The notes under the pieces are model-generated. The model did no database searches and had not been told where the DNA came from. It was given only the letters and a program-made list of their open reading frames with translations. From assembly GCA_003168265.1 (NCBI GenBank), contig PMSV01000024.1, forward strand, positions 62,001 to 126,000: 64,000 nucleotides of DNA, read 5' to 3'. Made by a program: the position numbers and the translations under genes. The first letter of the stretch is position 1. Each line of letters starts with the position of its first letter. Source of the stretch: Chitinophagaceae bacterium (lineage in GTDB: Bacteria; Bacteroidota; Bacteroidia; Chitinophagales; Chitinophagaceae). This document shows, piece by piece, positions 18,716 to 28,247 of this stretch.

Positions 18716-20368
18716 TCAAAATTGCACAGGGGCTTCCGCAATATTATTTCCTCTTTTGTAACGAACGGATGTGCTATCCCCTTTCTTGAATTTTGACAAG
18801 GCCTGCATATAGGATTCCAATGAACTTACCGGGTATTCACCCAATTGCAGGATGATATCACCGGTGAGGAGACCGGCTTTCTGAGCAGGCCGGCCGTCGC
18901 TGATTCCATCGACCCTGACACCGCTTCCTGAAAAACTGTAATCCGGCATGATCCCCAGGGTCACGCTGAAACGGGTCGAAGTGCCTGTCTGGTATTCCCT
19001 GGTCCTGGTGAATGCGAGTTTTCCTCTCCTATCGAGGTCTTGCAAGAGCTGGTAAATATATTTGACAATATGCAATTCCCCCAGGTAGTTGATCTTATCG
19101 GCCACATCGGAAGGCCGATGATAGTCCTTATGCAATCCGGTAAAGAAAAAAAGTACGGGGATATCCATTTTATAAAAGGAAGTATGGTCACTTGGCCCGC
19201 TACCGCTGCTGTCGTAAACCAGTTTAAAATATTTCTGCTCACTGTTTTTATTGTCATTGAACAGCTCACCCCAGACCGGGGAAGTCCCGTATCCGCCAAT
19301 GGTCAATGCATGGGAACTGTCATTCAGCCTGCCCACCATATCCATGTTGATCATGAAATTCACTTTTTTCAGATCTAATGGAGGATGTTCGATAAGGTAC
19401 CTGGAACCGAAAAGACCCAGTTCTTCCCCTGAGAAAGCGATAAACAGGTAATTATTGTCCTTAAGCCGGTATTCCTTTAGCAGACGACCCAACTCGATGA
19501 GGGCAGCAGTTCCGCTGGCATTGTCATCGGCTCCGTGATGGATCTGGCGATCTCCTCCGTGATAGAGTGAATTGCTGTCCTCACCGTACCCGAGATGATC
19601 GTAATGGGCCCCGATTACAATGGTTTGGGCTGCCCCATTGTCGATATATCCGATCACGTTATGGCCTATCCGCATTTTTTGGCTGATATGGATGGAGACA
19701 CGGACATCCATTGTGGCGGATTCGTCTTTCAGGTATTTCGCCCTCCCTTCGGAAGTCATATAAAGCACGGGGATATCTCCATAAGCGGATTTATCTCTTT
19801 TATTAAAACTGAGACCGTCCTCGTATTTAGTACTGTTGTAAAATATAACTGCATTAGCTCCGGCCTTCCTGCATTCCCCGACCTTATCATGAAGCGCTTG
19901 CTCCATATCAAAATGCGGGTTTCCATGATTGTCTTCCAGGATTTCCTTTAAATCCACGAACCAGGGGATACCGGCTTCCTGCAGGGCAATGGCAACCTGA
20001 CCGGAAGCTTTTCCGGAAGCGCTGAAGGCCAGTGGAAAATAGTCAACATTGCGAACCAGCTCATTCTTGTCAATCGCAAAAAGGGCATTGCTGTCCACCT
20101 GCCTGCCATCATCGATGTCGAAAGGCTGCAGCCAGCTACGGTCCTCGATCATGCTGAGCCCCTCCTTTTGGAAGGCTTCGCTGATATATTGCGCAGCCAG
20201 TTCCTCTCCCCTGGTACCGGCACGGCGCCCTTCCAGCTTGTCGTCAGCCAGAAACCGGATATGGGTTTCCAGATCGGAAAGGGTCAGTTTATCTGCTTTT
20301 TTAATCTTTTGAGAGAAGATAGAGGAGAAAAAAAAAGTGAAAGAAATAGCAAGCGCCGTAATTCGCAT
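18716..20368 (-). CDS. Secreted M28 family aminopeptidase with PDZ domain
   Basis: 550 residues from the ATG at 20368 (MRITALAISFTFFFSS). A longer frame to 20431 is rejected because a good promoter (20416-20444) overlaps it. A signal peptide is followed by a PA-type insert (about 110-230) and the M28 zinc core: GAHYDHLGYG (first zinc His), HHGADDNASGTAAL (bridging Asp), AFSGEELGLFGS (catalytic Glu-Glu), later MDMVGRL and SDHTSFYKM (last His). The C-terminal 90 residues form a PDZ domain (GRPAQKAGLLTGDIILQLG). It should release N-terminal amino acids from peptides in the periplasm or outside the cell. Confidence 0.92.
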   Translation of the reverse strand: MRITALAISFTFFFSSIFSQKIKKADKLTLSDLETHIRFLADDKLEGRRAGTRGEELAAQYISEAFQKEGLSMIEDRSWLQPFDIDDGRQVDSNALFAIDKNELVRNVDYFPLAFSASGKASGQVAIALQEAGIPWFVDLKEILEDNHGNPHFDMEQALHDKVGECRKAGANAVIFYNSTKYEDGLSFNKRDKSAYGDIPVLYMTSEGRAKYLKDESATMDVRVSIHISQKMRIGHNVIGYIDNGAAQTIVIGAHYDHLGYGEDSNSLYHGGDRQIHHGADDNASGTAALIELGRLLKEYRLKDNNYLFIAFSGEELGLFGSRYLIEHPPLDLKKVNFMINMDMVGRLNDSSHALTIGGYGTSPVWGELFNDNKNSEQKYFKLVYDSSGSGPSDHTSFYKMDIPVLFFFTGLHKDYHRPSDVADKINYLGELHIVKYIYQLLQDLDRRGKLAFTRTREYQTGTSTRFSVTLGIMPDYSFSGSGVRVDGISDGRPAQKAGLLTGDIILQLGEYPVSSLESYMQALSKFKKGDSTSVRYKRGNNIAEAPVQF

Positions 20369-20415
20369 CGGGAAGAATGGTTTTGTGACAAAATCAGAAA
20401 GAAAGGCTGAGTGAA

Positions 20416-20444
20416 CAAAGTTAAGCGGCAAATGTTATTCCAAA
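20416..20444 (-). promoter_or_regulatory. Promoter of the M28 peptidase gene
   Basis: On the minus strand TTTG (20444-20441), a 17-bp spacer, then TAACTTTG (20423-20416), an exact match to TAnnTTTG. Transcription would start near 20409, leaving a leader of about 40 nt before the ATG at 20368. Confidence 0.6.
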
Positions 20445-20503
20445 AAAGAAGAAAATTATTCTCCCTTCCTTATGTTATTTGAACATTATTATGCTTCAAA
20501 ATC

Positions 20504-20536
20504 TTTCTAAAGCTGAGTTATTTTCCTTTACTTTTG
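20504..20536 (+). promoter_or_regulatory. Promoter of the SNF2 helicase gene
   Basis: TTTC (20504-20507), a 21-bp spacer, then TACTTTTG (20529-20536), which fits TAnnTTTG. Transcription would begin near 20543, so the ATG at 20604 is the sensible start and the upstream TTG at 20541 is not. Confidence 0.5.
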
Positions 20537-20603
20537 CAGATTGCCCTTTTTGCAACGGGGGCCGGATTTGATCAATCATTTTGTCATTAAACCGGGGACT
20601 GGC

Positions 20604-23600
20604 ATGGCTTTACCGCACCTGATTAAATATGTTTATACGAATGGTACCGATGAAGTGATCCGTCGGGGAAAGAAAATTCACGCGATCGGTTATGTAGAGT
20701 TGGTGGAGTATGATGAACTTTTCGAGTCCGTAGCTTTCCGGGTGAAAGACGATAGCTACTCAACTTATTACAAGGTTCATATTCAGAAATTTAAGGATCC
20801 GAAATCACTTTCCGTGCGTTGCAGTTGTCCTTATAACCTGGGTGATATCTGCAGGCATGAAGCGGCTGCCCTGATTCAATTGCAGGAACTGCTCGACAGA
20901 AATCTGCTGAAAGCGGAAGAGATTCGCTATCAGCAGGAGCATACGGTAGTTAAAATGAAGCATATTGACCTGAAAAGCCTTCGCCTGCTTTGTTCTTCAC
21001 AATCTTATGCGGATGCTGAAAAATATTTACAGGTCAATAAAGCGGCCATTGAATCCGCAAAGGATGAAATGGTAAAAGCAACGGTCAATTTGGATGAACA
21101 ATCCTATAGGGTCATTATTCGCAAAAACGATGAAAGGAATTTTGACACCAATTGCGATTACCCGGACGAAGCGCATCCGCTTTGTCTGCCTAAGGTGATC
21201 GTCTTTCTTCAGTTATTTCACAGTTACGGCCCTTATTATTTTGACAGCATCCGCAATTGGGATAAGGAAAAAAATAAATTGCTGGAGGCATATGGATATT
21301 CTTTGACGGATGAACTGAAAAACAAATTTGAATTTTCATACAAGGAAGGAAAGCCTTTTCTGAGGGTGCTGGATCGTTCCATCAAGAGGCTTTCCCATCC
21401 TGCACCACCCAAATCCAGACAGGCGGAATGGGCAGTTGAGGAAAATCCTGCGGAAGCCGAGGAATTCAGCACTGGCCCTCAAAGGCGGTTGGGCATCGTG
21501 TTTAATTTCAACCATGGAACTTACCCTGGTTTTATTTTGGATGCTGTGGCAGGGGAGAGCAATGAGGATCAGAGCGCTTTCGTGAATAAAGTGGAAAGGC
21601 TTGACCTTGGCAAATTCGTGAATATGGATTTGTTCGGCGAGAACGATAAGCAGCTTCTCACATCCATTAGAAAAATGCAGGAAACCGAAATCACGCGTTA
21701 CCTTAACCGTAATTCCCCCTTCAGCGGCATCTGGGAAAATATCATACACCAGGAAGAGGACGGGCTGCCAGAAGAGACCAGGGCGTTGATGGTGGAATAC
21801 CTGCATCCCAAACTCCTGAAGCTTTTTACGGAGACTGCAAATAATCCATTTGTATTCTATCTGAACGGACATAAATCGTTCAAGACCGAAAACCTTCAGC
21901 CTGTCGGCCTGATATCCTCCCTGATCGAACCCTATTTTAAAGTGTCCAGGCAGAAGGACCAGGTGGAAATGAGCTGCCATACCCGGATTTATGGTCAAAG
22001 CATGGACATCAGCGGCAATGAGTGCCATTCAAGCGCTCTTTTCTTCTACAACAGCAATCTCTATCTCTGGAGCAAACCTCAGGACATATTGCTGGTCGAA
22101 AAATTCTCAGTAAGCAAGAAGATCATTTTTTACATCGAAGATTGGCCGAAACAATTGAAGGATTTTGTTTTGCCATTGACCAGGGAATACCATGTGGAAT
22201 TTGACAATAACATGGTCCGGGAAGTGAAGGATGGGGAGCCGGATAAGAAATTACTACTGCAGGAAAAAGGAGATTACCTTGTTTTTCAACCCATGTTCGT
22301 TTATAAAGGATTTGAAACCAAACCCGGGGGAAAAGAGGAACTGGTGGTTCCTGATGGGGAGCAGGTCATGCTGGTGAAAAGGGACAGAGCCACGGAAATG
22401 TCGTTTATTAACCGCCTGAAGGGCCTGCATTCCCAATTCATTCATCCGGAAGGATCACAAAGCCTCGCATTAAAAGGAAGTGATGTGCTGAAGAACAACT
22501 GGTTTTTCCTGTTTGTGGACGCCATGCAGGAGATGAAAGTTCCTGTCTACGGACATGATGCGCTGAAGAATTTCAGATTCAATACGGCCAAACCCCAAAC
22601 CAGGATCCATATCAGCAGCAGCACCGATTGGTTTGATGCGAAAGTCGATATACTTTTTGGGGATCAGAAAGTGACGATCGCCGATGTAAAGAAAGCCCTG
22701 GCCAACCGACAGCAATTCGTGCCTCTAAATGACGGAACCCTTGGGGTTTTGCCCGAAGAATGGATCAAAAAATATTCGCTTCTTTTCCGTGTGGGCGAAG
22801 GGAAGGCGAACCAGTTGCGTCTTTCCAAATATCATATGAGCGTGATCGACGAACTATATGATAACCGCAGCGAAGAGGAACTCGTCATCCGCCTGGAAGA
22901 AAAATATGAACAGCTCCGGGGCTTTAACCGGATCCGGGAAATCGATCCTCCAGAGCATCTTAAATATATATTGCGCCCTTACCAGGTGCATGGGTTTCAT
23001 TGGTTAAACTATCTCCATGAAGTAGGATGGGGAGGAATACTGGCCGATGACATGGGATTGGGAAAAACCGTCGAAGCGCTTTCATTTTTACATCATTACA
23101 AAAAGGAGCACGGCTTGCTGCGGGCCATGGTGGTTTGCCCTACTACACTCATGTTCAATTGGGAAAATGAAATAAGGAAATTCACTCCGGATTTGACCTA
23201 CCATATTCATCACGGGGGAGAAAGGGTAAGGAATAACCAGGGATTGATCGATTATGACATTATCATTACCACTTATGGCACCCTGAGGAGCGATATCAAA
23301 CTGATGGTGGATATTCCCTTCGATTATGTTGTACTTGACGAATCACAGGCCATTAAGAACCCTAGCAGCAAAGTGACGAGGGCGGCAGGCCTGTTACAGG
23401 CCAAACACCGATTATGCATGAGCGGTACTCCGTTGCAGAATAATACTTTCGACATATTTGCTCAAATGAATTTTCTCAATCCGGGCATGTTGGGAAGCAT
23501 CGAGTTTTTCCGTCAGGAATTTGCGGTACCTATCGATAAATTCGGAGAACAGGACCGTAAGGATCACTTGCGTAAATTGCTCTTTCCGTTCATCCTCAGG

Positions 23601-24359
23601 CGTACTAAGGAACAGGTGGCAAGAGATCTTCCCGAAAAGACCGAAACCATTCTATTCTGTGAAATGGAAGATGAGCAGCGGAAGATTTATGATGCCTATC
23701 GGAATGATTACCGCGATAAGATCCTGGGAACAATTGAAAGCCAGGGAATACAGAAATCCCAACTGACCATTCTCCAGGGTTTGATGAAACTCCGCCAGAT
23801 CTGCGATTCTCCCCATATATTGAATGAAACTGAAAAATATCCCAACCACTCTATCAAACTTGAGGAACTGGCAAGGGAGATCACTGAAAATATCGGAGAT
23901 CATAAGGCCCTGATTTTCTCCCAATTCCTTGGCATGCTCGCACTGATAAGGCAAAAGTTAAAGGAGCTGGAAATTCCCTTCGAATATTTCGATGGAAGCA
24001 CTTCCGCTCAGGAAAGGGAAAGGGCCATACAAAGTTTCCAGAATGATACGTCCTGCAGGGTATTTCTCATTTCACTCAAGGCCGGAGGCGTTGGCTTGAA
24101 CCTGACGGCAGCCGACTATGTTTATATCGTGGATCCATGGTGGAACCCGGCCGTCGAGCAACAGGCCATCGACCGTACCCACCGTATCGGACAAACCAAG
24201 AATATTTTTGCCTATCGCATGATATGTAAAGACACAATTGAAGATAAGATCGTACAGCTTCAGGAGAAAAAGCGCGTTCTGGCAAGAGACCTGATCGCAG
24301 ACGATGAAGGTTTTGTCAAGACCTTGACAAGGCAAGATGTGGAATACCTGTTTAGTTGA
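20604..24359 (+). CDS. SWIM zinc-finger SNF2-family DNA helicase/ATPase
   Basis: 1251 residues from the ATG at 20604. A SWIM zinc finger lies near the N-terminus (C73-x-C75, C83-x-H85, in RCSCPYNLGDICRHE), then a long middle region seen in bacterial SNF2 proteins, then the two RecA-like lobes: motif I ADDMGLGKTVEAL (about 813-825), motif II DESQAIKNP in place of DEAH, motif III MSGTPLQNN, and the C-terminal lobe with SLKAGGVGLNLTAADYV and QAIDRTHRIGQT. Such proteins move along double-stranded DNA to remodel protein-DNA complexes; some bacterial ones assist RNA polymerase recycling (RapA) or defence. No methylase or nuclease neighbour suggests defence here. Confidence 0.93.
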   Translation: MALPHLIKYVYTNGTDEVIRRGKKIHAIGYVELVEYDELFESVAFRVKDDSYSTYYKVHIQKFKDPKSLSVRCSCPYNLGDICRHEAAALIQLQELLDRNLLKAEEIRYQQEHTVVKMKHIDLKSLRLLCSSQSYADAEKYLQVNKAAIESAKDEMVKATVNLDEQSYRVIIRKNDERNFDTNCDYPDEAHPLCLPKVIVFLQLFHSYGPYYFDSIRNWDKEKNKLLEAYGYSLTDELKNKFEFSYKEGKPFLRVLDRSIKRLSHPAPPKSRQAEWAVEENPAEAEEFSTGPQRRLGIVFNFNHGTYPGFILDAVAGESNEDQSAFVNKVERLDLGKFVNMDLFGENDKQLLTSIRKMQETEITRYLNRNSPFSGIWENIIHQEEDGLPEETRALMVEYLHPKLLKLFTETANNPFVFYLNGHKSFKTENLQPVGLISSLIEPYFKVSRQKDQVEMSCHTRIYGQSMDISGNECHSSALFFYNSNLYLWSKPQDILLVEKFSVSKKIIFYIEDWPKQLKDFVLPLTREYHVEFDNNMVREVKDGEPDKKLLLQEKGDYLVFQPMFVYKGFETKPGGKEELVVPDGEQVMLVKRDRATEMSFINRLKGLHSQFIHPEGSQSLALKGSDVLKNNWFFLFVDAMQEMKVPVYGHDALKNFRFNTAKPQTRIHISSSTDWFDAKVDILFGDQKVTIADVKKALANRQQFVPLNDGTLGVLPEEWIKKYSLLFRVGEGKANQLRLSKYHMSVIDELYDNRSEEELVIRLEEKYEQLRGFNRIREIDPPEHLKYILRPYQVHGFHWLNYLHEVGWGGILADDMGLGKTVEALSFLHHYKKEHGLLRAMVVCPTTLMFNWENEIRKFTPDLTYHIHHGGERVRNNQGLIDYDIIITTYGTLRSDIKLMVDIPFDYVVLDESQAIKNPSSKVTRAAGLLQAKHRLCMSGTPLQNNTFDIFAQMNFLNPGMLGSIEFFRQEFAVPIDKFGEQDRKDHLRKLLFPFILRRTKEQVARDLPEKTETILFCEMEDEQRKIYDAYRNDYRDKILGTIESQGIQKSQLTILQGLMKLRQICDSPHILNETEKYPNHSIKLEELAREITENIGDHKALIFSQFLGMLALIRQKLKELEIPFEYFDGSTSAQERERAIQSFQNDTSCRVFLISLKAGGVGLNLTAADYVYIVDPWWNPAVEQQAIDRTHRIGQTKNIFAYRMICKDTIEDKIVQLQEKKRVLARDLIADDEGFVKTLTRQDVEYLFS

Positions 24360-24459
24360 CGGATATTCACCCGTAAAAACTGCCCAAATTACCATTAATA
24401 TATATCTGTTTTAAGATGTGTTGCAGGCCACTAACTTTAACAGTTGGAAAATAACTAGT

Positions 24460-27318
24460 ATGCTGCTCCGAATCTTCCTCTTTGGTTTTTTTTCTCTCAT
24501 ATATTCCGTTTCCGCCTTTCCCCAGGAAGGAAGCCCTGGAAGCGTACAGGGAAGAGTCGTTGACAGTACAGGCAAGCAGGGAATGGCAAGCGCTTCAGTA
24601 ACGGTCCTGAGTTTAACGGACCCCAATCTGCATAGTTTTGCAATATCTGACAACCAGGGCGCTTTTTCAATCCGAAACCTGGTTCAGGGAAGTTACCGGT
24701 TGTTAGTTACTTACCAGGGATTTCAGCCAGTTGACAAAAGGTTTTCCATTTCCGCAAACGATACTTTCATCGATTTCGGAAAGATGGTCATGGTAAGACA
24801 TAGCGATACCCTGGCAGCAGTCGTGGTGGTGGAGCCTCCGATCAGGGTAAAGAATGACACTGTGGAGTTTTCCGCCGATAAATTTGCCGTAAAACCCAAT
24901 GCGGTGGCGGAGGATCTTCTGAAAAAACTTCCTGGTGTGCAGGTGGATAAAAGCGGGAACATCACGGCCCAGGGCGAAACAGTTACCCGGGTGATGGTAA
25001 ATGGGAAGCGCTTTTTTACCGATGATCCCAAATTGGCCACACGAAATCTGCCGCCTGATATCATCGATAAAATACAGGTCTTCGACGACCTGAGCGACCA
25101 AAGTAAATTCACGGGATTCGATGATGGCAACCGTGTTAAAACGATAAATATCACAACAAAGAAAAATGCACAGCAGGGCTATTTCGGAAAAACGGTGGCC
25201 GGCCTCGGGACGGATCAGGATTATGACGAGAGCATAAACATGCACCGCTTCGAAGGAAATGACCAGATTTCGGTCTTGGGACAGGCCAATGATATCAATA
25301 AGCAGAATTTCACGATCCAGGATATTCTCGGATCTTCAGGCAGCAGGAGAGGTAGCGGAGGGGGTCCCGCTGCAGCAACCAATCAAAGCAGCCCTGGCGT
25401 TACAACGGTTTGGGCAGGAGGCGCCAATTACCGGGACACCTGGGGAAAGAATACAGATGCCTATGGCAGTTATTTTTTCAACAGCCAGCATGTAGCCACC
25501 TATACTCAGGATACGCTGGATAAACAATTTACAGCGGATTCATCCAATTTCGGAGCCGGACACAGCACTGCCATTCAAAAATCGGAAAATCATCGCGTCG
25601 GTTTCAATATTGAAAGCCGTTTCGACAGCACCAATTCGTTGATTTTCCGGCCAAATATCCAATTCCAGACCACAACCCCTCATGGCTCTTCGAACTCATA
25701 TACAGTGGACAACAATGACAATCCTGTCAATACGATAATAGGCAATACTTCCAGCGAAACCAGCGGCTTTAATGTGAACAATTCCAATATACAGTTCCGC
25801 CATAAGTTCAACAGGCCTTATCAGACCATTTCCCTCGATATAAGCGGGACTGCGAATTATAACAAGGGCGATGGTTATCAGTATTCGGTGAATAATTTCT
25901 ATCAATTGCCCGGAGGCGCCAGGATCGACACCATCAATCAGTTTTACAATGATTCACTGCATTCCTATACCATCAGCCCGACCCTTTCCTTTACTCAGCC
26001 AGTCGGAAAAAACAAGATCATAGAGTTGAACTACAATTATACTTATGTACATAGCCGCACTATCAACAATACTTATGATTATTCGGATTCGACACAATCG
26101 TTTTCACAATTCGACAGCCTGTTCAGCAATTCCTATATCTTTAATTCCTATGCGAACCGGTTTACGCTGAATTACCGGATCCAGGATCCCAGATACAACC
26201 TATCGATCGGATCAGGCTTACAGTTAACGGATTTTACCAGTATCAATACCACAAAGGATATTACGGTTTCCCACAATTATCTCAACCTGACTCCCACCGT
26301 CAATTTCATGTATAAGTTTTCACCTACGCAGAATTTCAGGCTGAACTATATGGGAAGGACAGGAACGCCTAGCCCGTCCCAGCTCCAGCCCCTGACCACC
26401 ACTTCGGATGATGTGAATTTCCAGACCGGCAATCCCAATTTGAGGCCACAGTTTACACATTCATTGAGGATGCTTTTCGCTTCTTTTGACCCGGTCAGCC
26501 ATAATTCCATATTTGCGACCATCAATGGAAGTACGATCGTGCATGATATTCAAAACTGGAATATACCAACGGCTAAGGGGGGAGATTCAACGACCTTTGT
26601 GAACCTGAATGGGACTTATAATCTTTCCGGTTATTTCAATTATGGCATTGCGCTGAAAAAACCAAAGTCCAACCTGAATTTCATCACCAATATCAACTAT
26701 ACCCAAAGCCAGACCCTGCAAACCGTAGATTCGAGCAAGAGCATCGATGGGGGCCCGGAACATATTTTTTCCCGGAACACAACACTTGCTGAGACCCTTT
26801 CCTGGACCACCAATATCAGCAAGAATTTCGATATGAATTTCAGTTCGGCATCCACCTACAATATTGCCAGGAACTCGGTTCAGACTTCTGTGAACCTCGA
26901 TTATTTTTCAGAAGTCATATCCACTGAATTCACAGCTTATACGAATACTGGCTGGCTGGTTGCTGCCTCTTTCGATTATACTTACACCGACACAAAGGTT
27001 GCCGGTTATAATGCCAGCATACCCCTGCTTACTCCCAGCATTGCAAAGCAATTATTCAAGAAAAAGAATGGGGAACTGCGATTCAGTGTGTTTGACGTGC
27101 TCAACAAGAATGAATATGTCAATAAATCCGTTGTCACTACGCCCTATACCGGATTTACCATTAACAGGACCAATGCCCTGAGTCGTTTTGCGATGCTGAC
27201 CTTTACCTGGAACCTGAACAATTTCGCTGCTTCCAATCAAAGAAGAATGCCCGGCATGTTCAACAACCCGGGGGGTTTCAGAGTCCGCGACGGTGGTGGC
27301 GGTTTCCCCAGGCAATAG
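24460..27318 (+). CDS. Outer-membrane beta-barrel protein, TonB receptor-like
   Basis: 952 residues from the ATG at 24460 (MLLRIFLFGFFSLIYS), right before a signal peptide; the GTG at 24418 is less likely. A CarboxypepD_reg domain (about 30-115, VQGRVVDSTGKQGMASASV) is followed by a plug-like region (FAVKPNAVAEDLLKKLPGVQ, MVNGKRFFTDDPKLA) and a large barrel of the OMP_b-brl_3 type. The C-terminus is Gly/Arg-rich (PGGFRVRDGGGGFPRQ) rather than ending with the usual aromatic residue. It is a solitary gene with no SusD partner. TTTT-N19-TAACTTTA (24409-24439) is a possible weak promoter, and a hairpin terminator follows the gene. Confidence 0.88.
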   Translation: MLLRIFLFGFFSLIYSVSAFPQEGSPGSVQGRVVDSTGKQGMASASVTVLSLTDPNLHSFAISDNQGAFSIRNLVQGSYRLLVTYQGFQPVDKRFSISANDTFIDFGKMVMVRHSDTLAAVVVVEPPIRVKNDTVEFSADKFAVKPNAVAEDLLKKLPGVQVDKSGNITAQGETVTRVMVNGKRFFTDDPKLATRNLPPDIIDKIQVFDDLSDQSKFTGFDDGNRVKTINITTKKNAQQGYFGKTVAGLGTDQDYDESINMHRFEGNDQISVLGQANDINKQNFTIQDILGSSGSRRGSGGGPAAATNQSSPGVTTVWAGGANYRDTWGKNTDAYGSYFFNSQHVATYTQDTLDKQFTADSSNFGAGHSTAIQKSENHRVGFNIESRFDSTNSLIFRPNIQFQTTTPHGSSNSYTVDNNDNPVNTIIGNTSSETSGFNVNNSNIQFRHKFNRPYQTISLDISGTANYNKGDGYQYSVNNFYQLPGGARIDTINQFYNDSLHSYTISPTLSFTQPVGKNKIIELNYNYTYVHSRTINNTYDYSDSTQSFSQFDSLFSNSYIFNSYANRFTLNYRIQDPRYNLSIGSGLQLTDFTSINTTKDITVSHNYLNLTPTVNFMYKFSPTQNFRLNYMGRTGTPSPSQLQPLTTTSDDVNFQTGNPNLRPQFTHSLRMLFASFDPVSHNSIFATINGSTIVHDIQNWNIPTAKGGDSTTFVNLNGTYNLSGYFNYGIALKKPKSNLNFITNINYTQSQTLQTVDSSKSIDGGPEHIFSRNTTLAETLSWTTNISKNFDMNFSSASTYNIARNSVQTSVNLDYFSEVISTEFTAYTNTGWLVAASFDYTYTDTKVAGYNASIPLLTPSIAKQLFKKKNGELRFSVFDVLNKNEYVNKSVVTTPYTGFTINRTNALSRFAMLTFTWNLNNFAASNQRRMPGMFNNPGGFRVRDGGGGFPRQ

Positions 27319-27330
27319 TTGATCTAATAA

Positions 27331-27357
27331 GCAAGCCCTGCTTTTGGCAGGGCTTGC
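27331..27357 (+). terminator. Hairpin terminator after the outer-membrane gene
   Basis: GCAAGCCCTGC (27331-27341) and GCAGGGCTTGC (27347-27357) form a perfect 11-bp stem with a TTTTG loop, 13 bases past the stop codon at 27318. No T-run follows, so termination efficiency is uncertain. Confidence 0.65.
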
Positions 27358-27398
27358 ACATAAGTTATCTGTTTCAGAGTCGTGTATTTTTTTACCTA

Positions 27399-27563
27399 TT
27401 ATTTTTTAGTCTTTCTGATGCGGTAATGACTCATGGTTCTGACCGGGGATTCTCCCGTAATGATCACCGATAAGAGACTTTTTATAAAATAAGACAGGGA
27501 AGCGGGCCTGTATTCCCTTTTACCCGCAAAAGGCTTCTTGTTGACTATTCTGGCGGTTGACAT
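27399..27563 (-). CDS. Possible small basic protein (54 residues)
   Basis: In the 368-bp gap between the outer-membrane gene and the next plus-strand gene, the minus strand has an ATG at 27563 and a stop at 27399-27401. The product starts MSTARIVNKKPFAGKREY and ends HYRIRKTKK. It has 13 Lys/Arg residues in 54 and a short hydrophobic stretch (FIKSLLSVIITG). I recognise no family. The high charge and clean frame make it plausible, as in small ribosome- or nucleic-acid-associated proteins, but length alone cannot exclude chance. No clear promoter was found. Confidence 0.35.
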   Translation of the reverse strand: MSTARIVNKKPFAGKREYRPASLSYFIKSLLSVIITGESPVRTMSHYRIRKTKK

Positions 27564-27686
27564 AGAAATTATTGAAAAATAAAAACGAAAAAACGAACGT
27601 ATTATTATCCGGACAATCCGGGGTACAAGCCTCGTAGATTTTCTATTGCTATTTTTTTAAAAAATGAATAGTTTGCATGACCATCC

Positions 27687-28247
27687 ATGAAAAAACTGAT
27701 TGTCTTCACACCATTCGTTCTGCTCAGCAGCAGTCTACCGGCACAGGGAGTTTTCTCAAACAACACAATTTCCTGCCTTGAAAAAGTAATCCGTGATTAT
27801 CCGCATAGGTTTGCTGGTATCAGTGGCGAACTGATCAAAAAGACCGCCAGAGAAACCGATTTTCAATCCAGGATCCGGCTGGGAGGATCTAAATATTGCA
27901 AAGTGACCCGCCATGAGATTTCCGGAAGCGGGAACTCCTATAGCTGGGATTGCATTGTGCTTGAAACCGGCAACCATGATTCGGCACTAAATACATTCCG
28001 TGAATTATTTTCCCAGATGAAAAACAGCATTATTCGCTTGCCTGGAGATAAGCCGGCCATCCTTAACAGCGCATGCGATAAACCTGCCGAAGACTTGGTG
28101 ATATTCGATCTGCTTCCGGCCCGGGGTGAAACCCGGAAACTAAGAGTGAGCCTTTCCATTCAAAATGAAGGAACCCTTTGGCTCGTTTCCATACATGTTT
28201 ATGAAGGTGAATTCCCTGGTGAGGAGCCTGTCCTGGCGAACCATTAA
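27687..28247 (+). CDS. Secreted protein of unknown function
   Basis: A 186-residue protein with a signal peptide ([20 protein letters not shown]). The mature part has two Cys residues ([15 protein letters not shown]) and a third near residue 131 (SACDKP), a Leu/Phe-rich helix ([17 protein letters not shown]) and beta-strands near the end ([23 protein letters not shown]). I recognise no named family. The fold, alternating a helix with a sheet after a Cys pair, could be a small ligand-binding domain, but that is a guess. The stop codon overlaps that of the convergent kinase gene by three bases. A TAGTTTG box (27671-27677) with TTG about 20 bases before it is a weak promoter candidate. Confidence 0.65.
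   Translation: MKKLIVFTPFVLLSSSLPAQGVFSNNTISCLEKVIRDYPHRFAGISGELIKKTARETDFQSRIRLGGSKYCKVTRHEISGSGNSYSWDCIVLETGNHDSALNTFRELFSQMKNSIIRLPGDKPAILNSACDKPAEDLVIFDLLPARGETRKLRVSLSIQNEGTLWLVSIHVYEGEFPGEEPVLANH

Noticed and set aside
21336-22028. Long minus-strand open frame (230 residues)
   Set aside because: Lies wholly inside the SNF2 helicase gene on the other strand. Its product has no recognisable domain and the helicase frame is certain.
20604-24359. SNF2 helicase as part of a defence island
   Set aside because: Neighbours are a peptidase and an outer-membrane barrel; no methylase, nuclease or other defence gene is within reach, and base composition is even.
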